Shown here in pieces: positions 21,301 through 32,800 of a stretch of 64,000 nt of DNA. The stretch is from Branchiostoma floridae. Lineage: Eukaryota > Chordata > Leptocardii > Amphioxiformes > Branchiostomatidae. Each line of letters opens with the position of its first letter. The first letter of the stretch is position 1. The position numbers and the translations under genes are program-made. Below the pieces are notes generated by a model. That model did no database searches, was not told the origin of the DNA, and saw only the letters and a program-made list of their open reading frames with translations. The stretch spans positions 16,910,776 to 16,974,775 of the forward strand of contig NC_049991.1 in assembly GCF_000003815.2 (NCBI RefSeq), in the 5' to 3' direction.

Positions 21301-24300
21301 CTAGCAGATGTTTCGTTAACAGCCGACTGCTCATTGAAACATTGGCTAGGAATCAATGCTGGGTAATGTTCCCCCCAAAAAAACTTCTACCCTGTATTGG
21401 GTAATGATGTACGTTTCATATTTACTTCACCTGGACAGTTCTGTTTCTTACACAGCGTGACGTCAGTGTCCCGTCCCACACACGTCTTCCCGTCATACTC
21501 ATCCCTGCAAGTGCGCATGCGCGTCTTGACCCCGCCTCCACAGCTGACAGAGCAGTCTCCCCACGGACCCCAGTCTTCCCAGGTACCAAGTTCTGGGAGA
21601 GGAAACAAATAAATTAGCAAAGAGACAAATATACAAACAAAGACAAGTTTCAATTTTGAAGAAAATGCCATGAAATATGTTTGGTCTACTCAGATACCCA
21701 ACTATGGACGAGGAAAGAAGATTAGCGCAATCTGCCAACTTTCTAATGCAATATTTAGACAAACTGTAATTATATTTCAGCCATACCATAGGTATGGTGA
21801 AATATATTGTATTCGTAATGTTTCTTTCTTTCTTTCTTTCTCCTGTCAAATCTTCAAATCGAATCAACTCCGCCATTTTTTAACCGATTGACTTGAAATT
21901 TGGCACAAAGGTAGAGTAAGCCAATACCCCCAGGTGTTTTTTTCATTTTTTTCATATCTTCCTTTAAAATGATTTTATTGAGGTTTTTGTCAATTTTTAT
22001 GTATATTTCGGGCTCCTGTACCCTGGTATTACAGTCGAATGACATGAAATTTGGTAGAGAGGTGCCTTGATCATATGCTCACCTAGATTCAATAACAGTT
22101 TTGGCATACGGTACAACATAATGCTTAATTTTGCGATTTTTGGCAATTTTTTTTACCAAAAAAAGGACATTTTTGGCTCCTGTAGCCTCGTTTTACAACC
22201 AAATGATCTGAAATTTGGTATAAAAGTGCCCTTTAATTATGTGCACATAAATTCAATAAAGGTTTTCCCATACGGTACAACAAAATGCTTAATTTTGCGA
22301 TTTTTGGTCATTTTTTGACCAAAAAAGGACATTTTTGGCTCCTGTAGCCTCGTTTTACAACCAAATGATCTGAAATTTGGTATAAAAGTGCCCTTCAATT
22401 ATGTGCACATAAATTCAATAAAAGTTTTCCCATACGGTACAACAAAATACTTAATTTTGCGATTTTTGGCCATTTTTTTGACCAAAAAAGGACATTTTTG
22501 GCTCCTGTAGCCTCGTTTTACAACCAAATGATCTGAAATTTGGTAAAAATGTGCCCTTCAATTATGTGCACATAAATTCAATAGAAGTTTTCCCATACGG
22601 TACAACAAAATGCTTAATTTTGAGATTTTATGGCCATTTTTTTGACAAAATTTGGACATTTTTTGCTCCTGTTCCCTCGATTTACAACCTAATGACCCGT
22701 AAATTGGTAAAGGGGTGCTCTAGATATCTATTCAAATGACCCATGTATAATTTTTGGCATGGACCACTTTAAAATGATATGTTTGGGATTTTTTGGTCAT
22801 TTTCCAATGGCCAAAGGGGTCAACGACCTCAAGGCCTATTGTTGCATGAGGGAGATGGCTGAAATATGCTGTATTTGCTCTCAAGCAAATGTCGGCCTTT
22901 CTAGTTCATAATAGGTTTTGGAAACGATTTCTTCGCAGAAAATAGGCCTCAGAAATGCACAACAGCTGTGACAATGTTGCTCATCCCAAGGCCTTCTGAA
23001 CGGCACAAGTTAACAAGCACTGTATGACAAATACTCCGTTTCTGTACATCACCACACACAAAAAAAGGCATCTTATGTAGAGTAAAAAAGATCTTGTGTT
23101 TTTGTTGTATGCCTGATACAGTTCATTCATCCTGTCAGACTTTAATGAGCTTTGATCCTTTCTTAAGTTTACCTGCGTCAAGATCGTACCTATACCTCAT
23201 CCGTTCTATTGGAGGAGACATGTTTCGTGCAGAACGTACGGCGCTCGACTGTCGGCATATGCCGAATCTCATCAATTATTCACCCCTCTCTGTTTCCCCA
23301 GTGTTCCCGAGTTTGTATGAATCATTATGTCGGTTTCTAAGGGGTCACAATAACATCTTTGTTGCTCCTTTGCCACAGGTATACAGTAAAAAGCATCTGA
23401 ACGAATAACACAGAGGAGCAGCACGTACAACATTCACGTGTCGATATTGTTTGAGAGCTCTGTTTTCAAACCGCTAACGCTACTCTTTGACGCATTCAGA
23501 GCATACACATTTAATTTCCACTTATTTTGCTGATCAACAACGAAAAGTGCGGGGCACAGAGGTAATGAACTTAAGCAAACATTACCTCTGGAAAGTGGAA
23601 AAGAAAAATGCAAATACAAAAAAAAATGTAGTAACACAGCATTTGGGCGGAAATTGGTTTTCCAGGATGAAATAGGAAGTTTAAAACAGAATTGTAGATT
23701 GTATATTGAAGGGTTTATGTGTGAAAAAGGTTCGGTCAAATTTAAAACGTTTGGTGTTGACAATGTATTNNNNNNNNNNNNNNNNNNNNNNNNNNNNNNN
23801 NNNNNNNNNNNNNNNNNNNNNNNNNNNNNNNNNNNNNNNNNNNNNNNNNNNNNNNNNNNNNNNNNNNNNAGAAGATAAATATGATCTTAAGATATCCTCT
23901 TCCATAATAAACCTCTTAGGAGCTCGAGAAAGTTCTCATCTAAAAGCTTCTTTCCTAGAACAGCTCTTTATCGAACAAGCTTGGAACCCCATGATTTCTT
24001 CCTGGATGGGTACAACCTTAAACTTTTCAAGTAAAACGTGTCATCACAGCCATGTGTAATAACCCAAAACATTGAGTGGGAAATAAAATGAGGTTATCTC
24101 TATTCGTTAGAAGCAGATGAATGAGCCAAGTCCCAGCATTGTGATCCCGAAGACCAATCCTGGCATACTGTCTTACACATACAAAGATGTACCATGTACA
24201 TCATGGGTGCTGCAATTGATTAAACCGCCGCCGATACGCCGCGATATTCATTTCCAAATGTGTTAACATGTATCATGCACTTATAAATGTTATTATTTCA

Positions 24301-25113
24301 AAACCATTAACTTTGTTACTCTGTATATTATACAGCCTTAGAAGACGTGTTTTTCAGACAGCATCAACCATTCCATTATCAGCTATGTTAACTGTCTTTT
24401 CAATCATCACGTCTGTCTTAATATCACCGTCAGCTGGTATGCCTAGCCAGGACACCGTTACTGATGGTCATGGCCAAGGGCATCATGAGCAATATGCACA
24501 TGCCTGAAAGGTGCACGGAAATGTGAATGGACAATGCTGTAAGTTCTACTTTGCGCTAGAGGAGAAGGATTAGAAAGTATATCTTTAAGTATCCATGTAT
24601 TTCGTAGATTTGTAGTGTTTTCTTTTTCATTTTATGCTTCGTTTGATCAGGCAAGATAGGTTTTTACAAGTACAGTAATGTTCTGATAGAAGGGTTGTTT
24701 GCCATAAAACAGGAAAACATTCTGATTGTATGAGCTTACTCTTTGCTAATTGAACATCTAGCTTGTACATGACAGTATCTCACCGAGTAGGCAGCCATGG
24801 GAAGAACACTGCCGACGTCCAGATCGTGTAGCGAGTCGTCCACTTCATCCCCGGGCTTGTCCTCCAGGCTGTCCGGGGAGATGCTGATGCTGCACTCCCG
24901 AGACGTCTGGTTGTACTGGAAGGAGGCGCAGGAGGCGTCTTTAAGACACAGCTCGTGGCACAGCAGACGGTGGGGGATGTCCACCAGGGTCCGGTCCAGG
25001 GCCACGGCGCGGGGAAACTCCAGGCCAGAGGAGACGGGATGGAAGCCAGCGGTTGCCGCAGTAGCCAGCATCAAGACCGCCACCGCCCCACTGAGAAACC
25101 TTGTTCCAGACAT
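15148..25113 (-). CDS. Gene C: secreted PAN-[EGF]-TSP1x2-SRCR[WSC-LamG]-TSP1 protein, one exon missing in a gap
   Basis: Twelve exons: 25113-24784, 21592-21431, 21075-20935, 20384-20223, 19765-19605, 18991-18847, 18543-18332, 17854-17690, 17313-17176, 16587-16446, 16031-15858 and 15317-15148. Exon 1 ends in phase 0 while the next visible exon needs phase 1, so an exon of length 1 modulo 3 is missing. The paralogues have a 133-nt EGF exon there, and a 100-N gap (23770-23869) lies in that intron. With 133 nt added the product would be 744 residues. Order, lengths and phases otherwise equal gene D. Signal peptide present, no membrane anchor seen. No named orthologue is recognised. Confidence 0.88.
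15599..15712. repeat. Interstitial telomeric array (CCCTAA)n
   Basis: About eighteen CCCTAA units on the plus strand (TTAGGG on minus), with two CTAACTC variants near the left end, in intron 12 of gene C. The hexamer is the usual metazoan telomere repeat. Confidence 0.95.
15858..16031 (-). CDS. Gene C exon 12: C-terminal half of the SRCR domain
   Basis: 174 nt, phase 1-1. DLRMSGDHYHPPPG, YKCSGEEPLLGMCEHEEDSS and FVRCV. Much closer to gene B exon 12 than to gene D, including long identical stretches at DNA level. Confidence 0.88.
16446..18543 (-). CDS. Gene C exons 8-11: LamG-like domain
   Basis: Exons 18543-18332, 17854-17690, 17313-17176 and 16587-16446. Key segments: GNIMYFPMDEKRDENEEF, GIVGKALTLNGNVQYLKT, GFSIGMWIKLM, YYDVPDGPGFWITY, THFSLPIDVWMYLVLSW and LDEVRFWDRKLTGKEIYEV. 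The donor of exon 10 is a weak GTCTGA. All four frames join without a break. Confidence 0.88.
16658..16800 (+). mobile_element. tRNA-derived SINE-like element, gene C intron 10
   Basis: ACCGATAGCCTAGTGGTTAG resembles a pol III A box and CACGACTTCGATTCACCC a B box about 50 bp downstream. Then comes a tRNA-unrelated tail (CCAGGTGTAAATAAGTATCT). No clean target duplication was found. It differs from the SINE at 19212. Confidence 0.5.
16862..16918. repeat. Imperfect palindrome, gene C intron 10
   Basis: GTTTCATACGCGTATGAA is followed by TTCATATACGTATGAAAC, giving an inverted repeat of about 38 bp, then another CGCGTATGAAAC. Confidence 0.6.
18847..19765 (-). CDS. Gene C exons 6-7: WSC domain
   Basis: Exons 19765-19605 (161 nt, one codon shorter than in B and D) and 18991-18847. 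MSLGCFNDAPSDG, CLAFCHVRGYNYAAIR, then DVCQCGRGYARTEQV, CSSPC, LTCG and VYTHG. Eight-cysteine WSC pattern. Intron phases 1 (entry), 0 and 1 (exit). Confidence 0.9.
19212..19400 (+). mobile_element. tRNA-derived SINE, gene C intron 6
   Basis: Begins GGGGCCGCGTGGCGCAATCG (A-box-like), with GGTCTTGAGTTCAAACCCC (B-box-like) about 40 bp on, then a tail unrelated to tRNA ending near TGGTAGCCTCAAAAACG. A second copy lies at 56790-56957 on the minus strand. Confidence 0.75.
19988..20144. mobile_element. MITE with 13-bp terminal inverted repeats, gene C intron 5
   Basis: Perfect ends TACTGTAAATGCA (19988-20000) and TGCATTTACAGTA (20132-20144), flanked by TTAA on each side (one extra base on the right). 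The interior is GC-rich with self-complementary CGCGGTGAA and CACCGCGAA segments. It looks like a non-autonomous DNA transposon with TTAA or TA target preference. Confidence 0.8.
20223..20384 (-). CDS. Gene C exon 5: N-terminal half of the SRCR domain
   Basis: 162 nt, phase 1-1. HVRLQRGQFVTDGWVEVWDQ, GYWRPLCGEW and GRVACRNLGFQDAEPE. The last third differs from the almost identical B and D copies. Confidence 0.9.
20935..21592 (-). CDS. Gene C exons 3-4: two TSP1 repeats
   Basis: Exon 21592-21431 encodes ELGTWEDWGPWGDCSVSCGG, KTRMRTCRDEYDGKTCVG and CKKQNCPG, nearly identical to gene D. Exon 21075-20935 encodes EWGEWGSWTKCSRCAGF, RSCPVPGEC and SKECS. Both phase 1-1. Confidence 0.9.
21777..22910. 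repeat. Interspersed repeat with internal ~150-bp tandem monomers (copy 1)
   Basis: Starts TTTCAGCCATACCA ... GGTATGGTGAAATATATTG followed by a short (TTTC)n. It holds about four tandem units containing ATTTTTGGCTCCTGTAGCC, AAATTTGGTA and ACGGTACAACAAAATG, and ends ATGGCTGAAATATGCTG ... GGCCTTTCTAGTT. The end segment recurs alone near 52122-52172 and a related copy lies at 48780-49700. ATTTCAGCCAT occurs in inverted form at both ends. Family not identified. Confidence 0.75.
23770..23869. other. Assembly gap (100 N)
   Basis: Exactly 100 N, the usual placeholder for a gap of unknown size. It lies in the gene C interval where the EGF exon is expected. Confidence 0.99.
24784..25113 (-). CDS. Gene C exon 1: signal peptide and PAN/apple-like domain
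   Basis: 110 codons from ATG 25113. Signal MSGTRFLSGAVAVLMLATAA, then GFHPVSSGLEFPRAVALD and LLCHELCLKDASCASFQYNQ. The frame is open upstream to 25290, but that part lacks paralogue conservation and a TTTACAG acceptor-like site sits just before the ATG, so it is read as 5' UTR. Donor GTGAGA, phase 0. Confidence 0.9.
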
Positions 25114-26720
25114 CACTGTAAAGGATAAGAGCTCGTGCCTACGATGTGGACACTCCTGAAATCCGTTTTCCAGGACGCGAACTTGAACACTAGACTGGAG
25201 TCTTACGTCTGTGGAAACAGGTGCAAAGGATCGTGCAACTTGCAGAGTCCTGACGGAGAGGAGCAAGGGACCAGTCCCTGGCCTAAGCACTTAGGCAGGT
25301 AGACAACTTGGTATTAGTGCTACAGAGGTTCAACAACTACAAAATCTGCACGTTAATGGTTGCACTGTACAAGCCATCTAAGGTATAAAAACACGGTAGG
25401 AAGCCTCAAGAGCTGCAGCTGAGCACTAGTATCAAGGCAGGATGAAGTGAACCTAGGAGATGTTTCTACTGATGAAGCATCCGAACAGAGTGTACCATCA
25501 CGGCCATATCTCAGCTATGATGCTGTTAGTTACCATGGGGAACCCATAACCTTTTGTCTGTATATATGACCATCTCTTTGTGCTTTTGGATTTCACGACC
25601 ATAATCTGACGTTGCAGCGTATTGGTGTTGATGGCCGTGAAGGATGGTATTCTAGCTGACACGCACCCTGTTGTCCTAATGTAGAATCTGCACATCATTA
25701 AACGGGTTGACACAGGTCAATTACGCAGGCCCTGCACGGAAGCCTGCGGAATTATTACTCTGGGTCATGGGGCAAAGTGAACAACAGGATATACTACTGT
25801 ACAACCATTGGAGAAATACATATAGCTGATGATATATTAACGGTTACCAAAGCACCGGTGTCTTGACCTGTAAGAAACATTGTTCTTGATGGGACATTAT
25901 CTGGTCAATCAAGGAGGTTAAAAACCTGCTTGGGTCAATAAAGCACTTTCTGTGCTGCCGGACTTTGTGATAAGCGATTGTCTTAACAGTAACATAACAC
26001 GATTACCGACCATGCAGTGGGCCATATACATGTTGAATTGTGAGGTACGAAAACTATTTCTGGATCTTTAGAGAGAGAAAAGAAAGACGATTGGTACATA
26101 TGTACAGGTTTAGTCAAGGTACTTTATTGACATATAATATTTTCTTTTAACATTTTACATTACTATAGTACATGTAATACCACATGTTGTGTATCCGAAT
26201 TTACAGTTATGTACAACAAACACACTGAAATCGTGAGCCCCAGCATAGATCATTCCTGTTTTAAAGTCATTATCATACAGGCCAATTCAGCAAACGCCTC
26301 TAAATTGCATGAGTTTGTAGCTCATCTTTTACGATATACAATGTATTGCGCCACAGCATAGCTATATCACTATAGTGATACTACGAATGGTATGTATACA
26401 TTTGTGCAGTACAATTGATAAATGTCTGAATGTTACTTACAAGTTTTGAACATATTCATAACTACGTAAAGTGAACTCTTTCTTAACTCTTAATACTTGA
26501 TGATGGCATGTAGGCTTTTGCGTATATCATTCTAAAATGCTCCAATTTGTCCAGAAAATATAACTGTGTAAACTTCTAGCAACAAATCACACGGCAAAAA
26601 AATCAGCCAAAATTTCTTTCTATGCTACCATCAAGATAATAAGTACATATAACGTTATACACGTACATCTATTTTCGATGGTGGAACTTAACATTGTTTA
26701 ATGTTTTGCTGTAGGTAGAT
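25114..26720. other. Spacer between genes C and D
   Basis: Holds the gene C 5' region (about 25114-25437, copied in inverted form at 32304-32826) and the gene D 3' UTR (about 26100-26720). A CCTAAGCACTTAGG palindrome lies near 25280. No other coding sequence seen. Confidence 0.6.
26123..26128 (-). terminator. Probable polyadenylation signal of gene D
   Basis: AATAAA on the minus strand (ACTTTATTGA on plus) about 590 nt after the gene D stop codon. Confidence 0.45.
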
Positions 26721-26884
26721 CTAGATATCAGTGAAGACGCATGACTTGACCTGCTCGCCCGGCCCGGGGCTGTCCGTACAGTTCCCCTCGTAGTGAGGAG
26801 TCGGCGTGTAGCACTTCCTGGTCCGGCGGGACTCGCCGTTCATGCACGAGCTCCAGGATGACCAGCTGTCCCACCAACCGTTAG
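26721..26884 (-). CDS. Gene D exon 13: C-terminal TSP1-like module and stop
   Basis: 164 nt to TAG (26723-26721). PNGWWDSWSSWSSC, RRTRKCYTPTPHY and TDSPGPGEQVKSC, then VFTDI and stop. Confidence 0.88.
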
Positions 26885-29800
26885 CTGCAGCAGACGGAAA
26901 AAAAGTCCAAACAAATGTCGGTTAAGAGTAGTAATGGGTACTGTCTATGCGTTATAAGAGCTGATGACTATTTGACCAATGATTCTTTTCTATTCTATTC
27001 TATTCTATTCTATTCTATTCTATTCTATTCTATTCTATTCTATTCTATTCTATTCTATTCTATTCTATTCCATTTCATTCTATTCTATTCCGTTCCATTC
27101 TATTCCATTTTTTACTGCTCTATATATATTCTATTCCATCCATCCCATCCATTCTACATGTAATAACGAGATGGTAAGCTAAGGGTAAAAATGTTGCAGT
27201 GTTTCTGCATATACTTGCTTGCTCCATTAAAAGTGAAACAATGGTGACAATTTAAGTCGCACTCACGAACACAGCGGACGAAGTTCTGCGCGCTGGTGCC
27301 GCAGATATCGTCAGCCAATGAGGAGTCCTCCTGGTGCTCGCACATGCCCAGTAGCTTCTCCTCCCCGGTACACTGGAACCTGCCCTTCATCACCTGCACC
27401 CCAGCCTGGGGGTGGTACTGGATTCCCGACATCCTCAGGTCTGACAAACAAGCATATATGGAAAACAATGATATAAAAGTCTGTGTGATCATTAGGAAAC
27501 CTGAAACGTTAAGCGGGGAACTGCCTGTGACGAATGTGATTTCAGTTTGAACACTAAAGTAACGTTATACACATATTCAACGCGTTTCAACACATTCACT
27601 TTCGTTATTCGTTTTTTGACGACTTAGACAAACTACTGTTTAGCTAAACTGGTAACGGTTTGTCGGGCTACACTGAACTCACATACAAGCATGTTCGTCT
27701 AAAGATGAAAAAGGTTTGAACGACACCAAAAGATGACATTTGTTAGATAAAATGAATTATGTACTGTTGCAATGGTCTATGCCTCCATTTCTCATGGAGG
27801 TTACAACCAGGCCCAACGCACCATGCATGATGACTTCGTGGATTTCCTTCCCCGTGATCTTCCTGTCCCAGAACCGGACCTCGTCCACGGTGATGTGCCC
27901 GGCAATGCCTGCCACGCTGGTTACAGTGTTAGGGGCTCCTATGGCCAGAGTTGTGTGGATATCCTAGAAATCGGAGAAAGTAGGTTATTATGGGTTCATA
28001 CCGGTATAGTATTAAGGGTTCTTATGGCCAGGACATACTAGAAATCGGAGAGAGTCGGTTACAGTATTAGGGGTTCATTTGGTTAGGAATTTGTCAACAT
28101 ATAGTGATCAAACAAAATATGGTTACAGTGTTAGGGGCTTATATGATCATAGACGCGTGTACATCCAATTGACCAGGAGGAAACCAACCTTACAGTACCG
28201 ATTGTTTCATTCAAGCAGATTTTCCAGTGGCAAAATCCAGGCCCGTACTCTGATTTTGGTCGGCAAGTGCGATTATGTACCTTATACTGTATGTTTGTTA
28301 TTTTGTAGTCACCATATGAGATTTTATGTATGTAATGTACTTAAAGGACCAAGAAAAGAATTATTAGCTGTTTGTAGATTGCAGACGTTTATTCGCAAGT
28401 TCGTGCCCGAGGGCTAATTGCAAGTACATGGTATAGACGTAGTGACAATGGACAGTCATGAACAATATTCTACTCTAATACTAGTATTGGCTATTTCTAA
28501 ACAGGTTGGGTTTGACTTCTTTTTTGGAAGCAGAGGGAGACGAAAAGCCTCACTTTTTCTAAAATTTGTGGGTTATGTGATTTCAAGAAAAAAGTGGCTA
28601 TATACTTAATTGTAGATAGCTAATTGTAAATCCGAATAAAGTGACTAACCTCATCCAGATCGCTCGGCCTGGCCTTGGACAGGGTGAAGTCCACCTCGGT
28701 GCTGTTGACGAAGATGTTGATGTCACACGGCGCCTTCCAGGACAGCGCCAGGTGCATCCAGATTCCGATCGGCAGGGCGAAGTGCGTCTGGAAGCGACGT
28801 GAGGGAACTGTATCACTATTAAACCAACTGCTTGGGAACATCAATATATATGCTCCACGGTAAGAATAAGGACTATAAAGTAAGACTAGAAAGTAACTGT
28901 AAGGGAATAAAAAGATTGTTGTTCGAAGTTAACAAAGTATTTGATTGAGAAAATTTCTAGCGAAACAGAAATCATCACATCACCGTGGGGCTAAGAATTT
29001 GCTACCAAATTTGAATTGAAGTTATGGAGATATGATAGTTTTTTGAAAGAAAGAATATTGTATGATATAGTGACAAGATATTGCATAACAAAGACTTTAG
29101 GTGTCCTCCAACTCAAATTTACACTCAACGGAATTTTCGACTGACTCACTCATTCTTCACTGAACATAGAAGAAGACTGATGAAGTCAGTCGAAAATTCT
29201 AAGGAACCCAAATTTCAGCTGGGGAATAATTCATTTCTTCCTACCGTATTCTACTAACTAAGATGAATTTTCATGCCAAGACATTACATATAACGGTTAA
29301 TGATTTGTCCTCACCCTGCACCAGGCCTCCCGATGCGTGACCCAGAAGCCGGGTCCGTCCGGCACGTCGTAGTAGAAGTTGAAGCCGTAGGAGGACCGGG
29401 TGTGTCCGCCGGTCGACATGAAGTACCGGTCGGACGGCGGCAGTTCCATCAGCTTGATCCACATGCCAATGGTGAAACCCTAATGACAACAACAATGGCA
29501 GAAGTGAAACAAGAGTTCGATGACCTCATACCTTCACCATAGAGTTTACATCACAAGTATAACACTACTGCCATAGGAAATCGCCGACCCTCTGGTCAGT
29601 TATCTGTAAGATGTTAACAAAAAAAGCTCCTGCAGTTCCATAGCAAGCTGATAGAAGGCGCGAACCTAGCAATACCTCATATGACGATCTCCAAAGAGAA
29701 AATTACATCACCTGACCATGTTCATCATCCAATGCTTGGGTCTCATTTTTAAATCAACGCCAGGCCAGGCAGTTTGTGCGAACTGCACACAGAACAAAGA

Positions 29801-32800
29801 ACAAATATGTCTATAATAAAATTTGTCTATATTTCTTGATATACATTTTTATTTCTTGTTCCCGCTTCTGTTCCCGCAAGCAACCCAGCCAGGCCACGGT
29901 TTGGCAATCTGACCCTAGAATAACAACCTGAAACTACTGTTAACCGGAACAACTTGTCGCTTCCGGCAGCGACGACAGAAGAATGACCAACCTCAGGACA
30001 CAGTGTCGTGCTCCCGAGACACGTCCCGTCTAGCCTGTCAGTTTTGGCCCACTGGTTGTTCCCGTCCAGGTACAGAGCTTTACCGACCACTCCATCCGTC
30101 ACCCCGGCGTCGTTGAAGGTGTTCGCCGAGGGGTTTCCCACCAGCTCCCCGATCTCTGCGCGCTTCTCGTCCATGGGGAAGTACATGATGTTACCGAGCG
30201 GAGCTTTGGGTAAAGAACAGGACAACAAAACTAGTTCGAAACAGAGATGGCTTTGCGATGTACACATAGTCGTGCTTCAGGTTATTTCCTGGACAGGAGA
30301 TTGCATCCGATCTTCCCGTTTGTTGTCCTGAAATGTTGATCTAATGTCTGTCGCATTTTTCACAACGGTTCTCAGTACAAGGTTGGAAAACGTGCAGGCT
30401 ATAAAATGTTCATAAAATATGAGTACATAGCTATTAGGCCATATAGAAAAGTATGTCTTCAATGCATGCCTCTGCAGCTGTTCTGCGTGTACCAACTTAG
30501 CTGTCTAAAGATAAGGACACAGCACTGACTACATGTCATCTACAATACACAGCATAAGCAAATCGACGTAAATTGTACAATGCCAGGATTGGCTAAATTT
30601 GAATCAGAGCAAAACAACTAGGGGAAACCAGTTGTTAACACTGGTACAGAGCTATCCCAATACCGTATGTATAGACGTCATTCAGCAGGTTGGTTGTCTG
30701 ACTGCCGCAAGTGAGGTCTTCAGCATCGGCACATGGAGCGTTACAGGCCGCCGGGTGTACTTCTTCGTTCCGGGCGTATCCTCTTCCACACTGACAGACG
30801 TTAGTCTCCTGTAGCAATGGGAGAACAGCCTTTTATACACGGGAAAGCTCACGCACGTACAATTATCTGTTCACATTACTTTCCGCTTGCTCTAAAGAAT
30901 TTGCTACTCTTTGTACGATAGATAAACTGAACTACATTCTGGGAGGCGATAACCCTCACTGTGTACAAGTAGGCAAATATATCCAAGAATGTCTATACCG
31001 TAGAAGCAATAGTGTAAATGACATGCTAGTCCCTATGTGTTGATTTGTTCATACCTATAGATATCCATATATGTGCGTTTAGTTGTACTGTAAGTAGTGT
31101 TATACATGTAGACCTTACGACCTTGCTTTTGTCGTGTCAATAAAGATTTGGTCTATTATCCGCAAAGCCACAGATTGTGCTTTGGCGGTAGCTTTTTGGT
31201 CGTGTTGAGATAGTATTGTTCTCGTAGATCAGCAACTGAAAGTCGAAGAGATCTCCACAGAGAGCAATACGTTACCATTGAATAAGCTTTCTATAAAATC
31301 TCACGGTAAGAGAGGACATGCTTTAAAGACTGCGAAGATACATGTACTTATTAAGAACAGTAGGGGTGATGTGTACATTAGCCTCTACCAGGCTTCGTGG
31401 TTTGGTGGTNNNNNNNNNNNNNNNNNNNNNNNNNNNNNNNNNNNNNNNNNNNNNNNNNNNNNNNNNNNNNNNNNNNNNNNNNNNNNNNNNNNNNNNNNNN
31501 NNNNNNNNNNNNNNNNNNNNNNNNNNNNNNNNNNNNNNNNNNNNNNNNNNNNNNNNNNNNNNNNNNNNNNNNNNNNNNNNNNNNNNNNNNNNNNNNNNNN
31601 NNNNNNNNNNNNNNNNNNNNNNNNNNNNNNNNNNNNNNNNNNNNNNNNNNNNNNNNNNNNNNNNNNNNNNNNNNNNNNNNNNNNNNNNNNNNNNNNNNNN
31701 NNNNNNNNNNNNNNNNNNNNNNNNNNNNNNNNNNNNNNNNNNNNNNNNNNNNNNNNNNNNNNNNNNNNNNNNNNNNNNNNNNNNNNNNNNNNNNNNNNNN
31801 NNNNNNNNNNNNNNNNNNNNNNNNNNNNNNNNNNNNNNNNNNNNNNNNNNNNNNNNNNNNNNNNNNNNNNNNNNNNNNNNNNNNNNNNNNNNNNNNNNNN
31901 NNNNNNNNNNNNNNNNNNNNNNNNNNNNNNNNNNNNNNNNNNNNNNNNNNNNNNNNNNNNNNNNNNNNNNNNNNNNNNNNNNNNNNNNNNNNNNNNNNNN
32001 NNNNNNNNNNNNNNNNNNNNNNNNNNNNNNNNNNNNNNNNNNNNNNNNNNNNNNNNNNNNNNNNNNNNNNNNNNNNNNNNNNNNNNNNNNNNNNNNNNNN
32101 NNNNNNNNNNNNNNNNNNNNNNNNNNNNNNNNNNNNNNNNNNNNNNNNNNNNNNNNNNNNNNNNNNNNNNNNNNNNNNNNNNNNNNNNNNNNNNNNNNNN
32201 NNNNNNNNNNNNNNNNNNNNNNNNNNNNNNNNNNNNNNNNNNNNNNNNNNNNNNNNNNNNNNNNNNNNNNNNNNNNNNNNNNNNNNNNNNNNNNNNNNNN
32301 NNNTACTAGTGTTAAGCTGGGAGTTGTTGAGGCTTTCCTACCGTGTTTTTATCCCTTAGATGGCCTGTACGGGGCAACCATTAACGTGCAGATTTGGTGG
32401 TTGTTGAACTCTGTAGCGCTAATTCCAAGTTGTCTACCTGCCTAAGTGCTTAGGCCAGGGACTGGTCCCTGGTTCGTCTCCGTCAGGACTCTGCAAGTTG
32501 CCACGATCCTTGGCACCTGTTTCCACAGACGTAAGACTCCAGTCTAGTGTTCAAGTTCGCGTCCTGGAAAACGGATTTCAGGAGTGTCCACATCGTAGGC
32601 ACGAGCTCTTATCCTTTACAGTGATGTCTGGAACAAGGTTTCTCAGTGGGGCGGTGGCGGTCTTGATGCTGGCTACTGCGGCAACCGCTGGCTTCCATCC
32701 CGTCTCCTCTGGCCTGGAGTTTCCCCGCGCCGTGGCCCTGGACCGGACCCTGGTGGACATCCCCCACCGTCTGCTGTGCCACGAGCTGTGTCTTAAAGAC

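Noticed and set aside
25114-25290. N-terminal extension of gene C
   Set aside because: The open frame upstream of ATG 25113 has no counterpart in A, B or D and would bury the signal peptide.
26979-27182. ILFYS-repeat protein on the plus strand
   Set aside because: Pure translation of the TATTC microsatellite.
31278-32445. Long plus-strand open frames of 320-367 codons
   Set aside because: They consist almost entirely of the 894-N gap.
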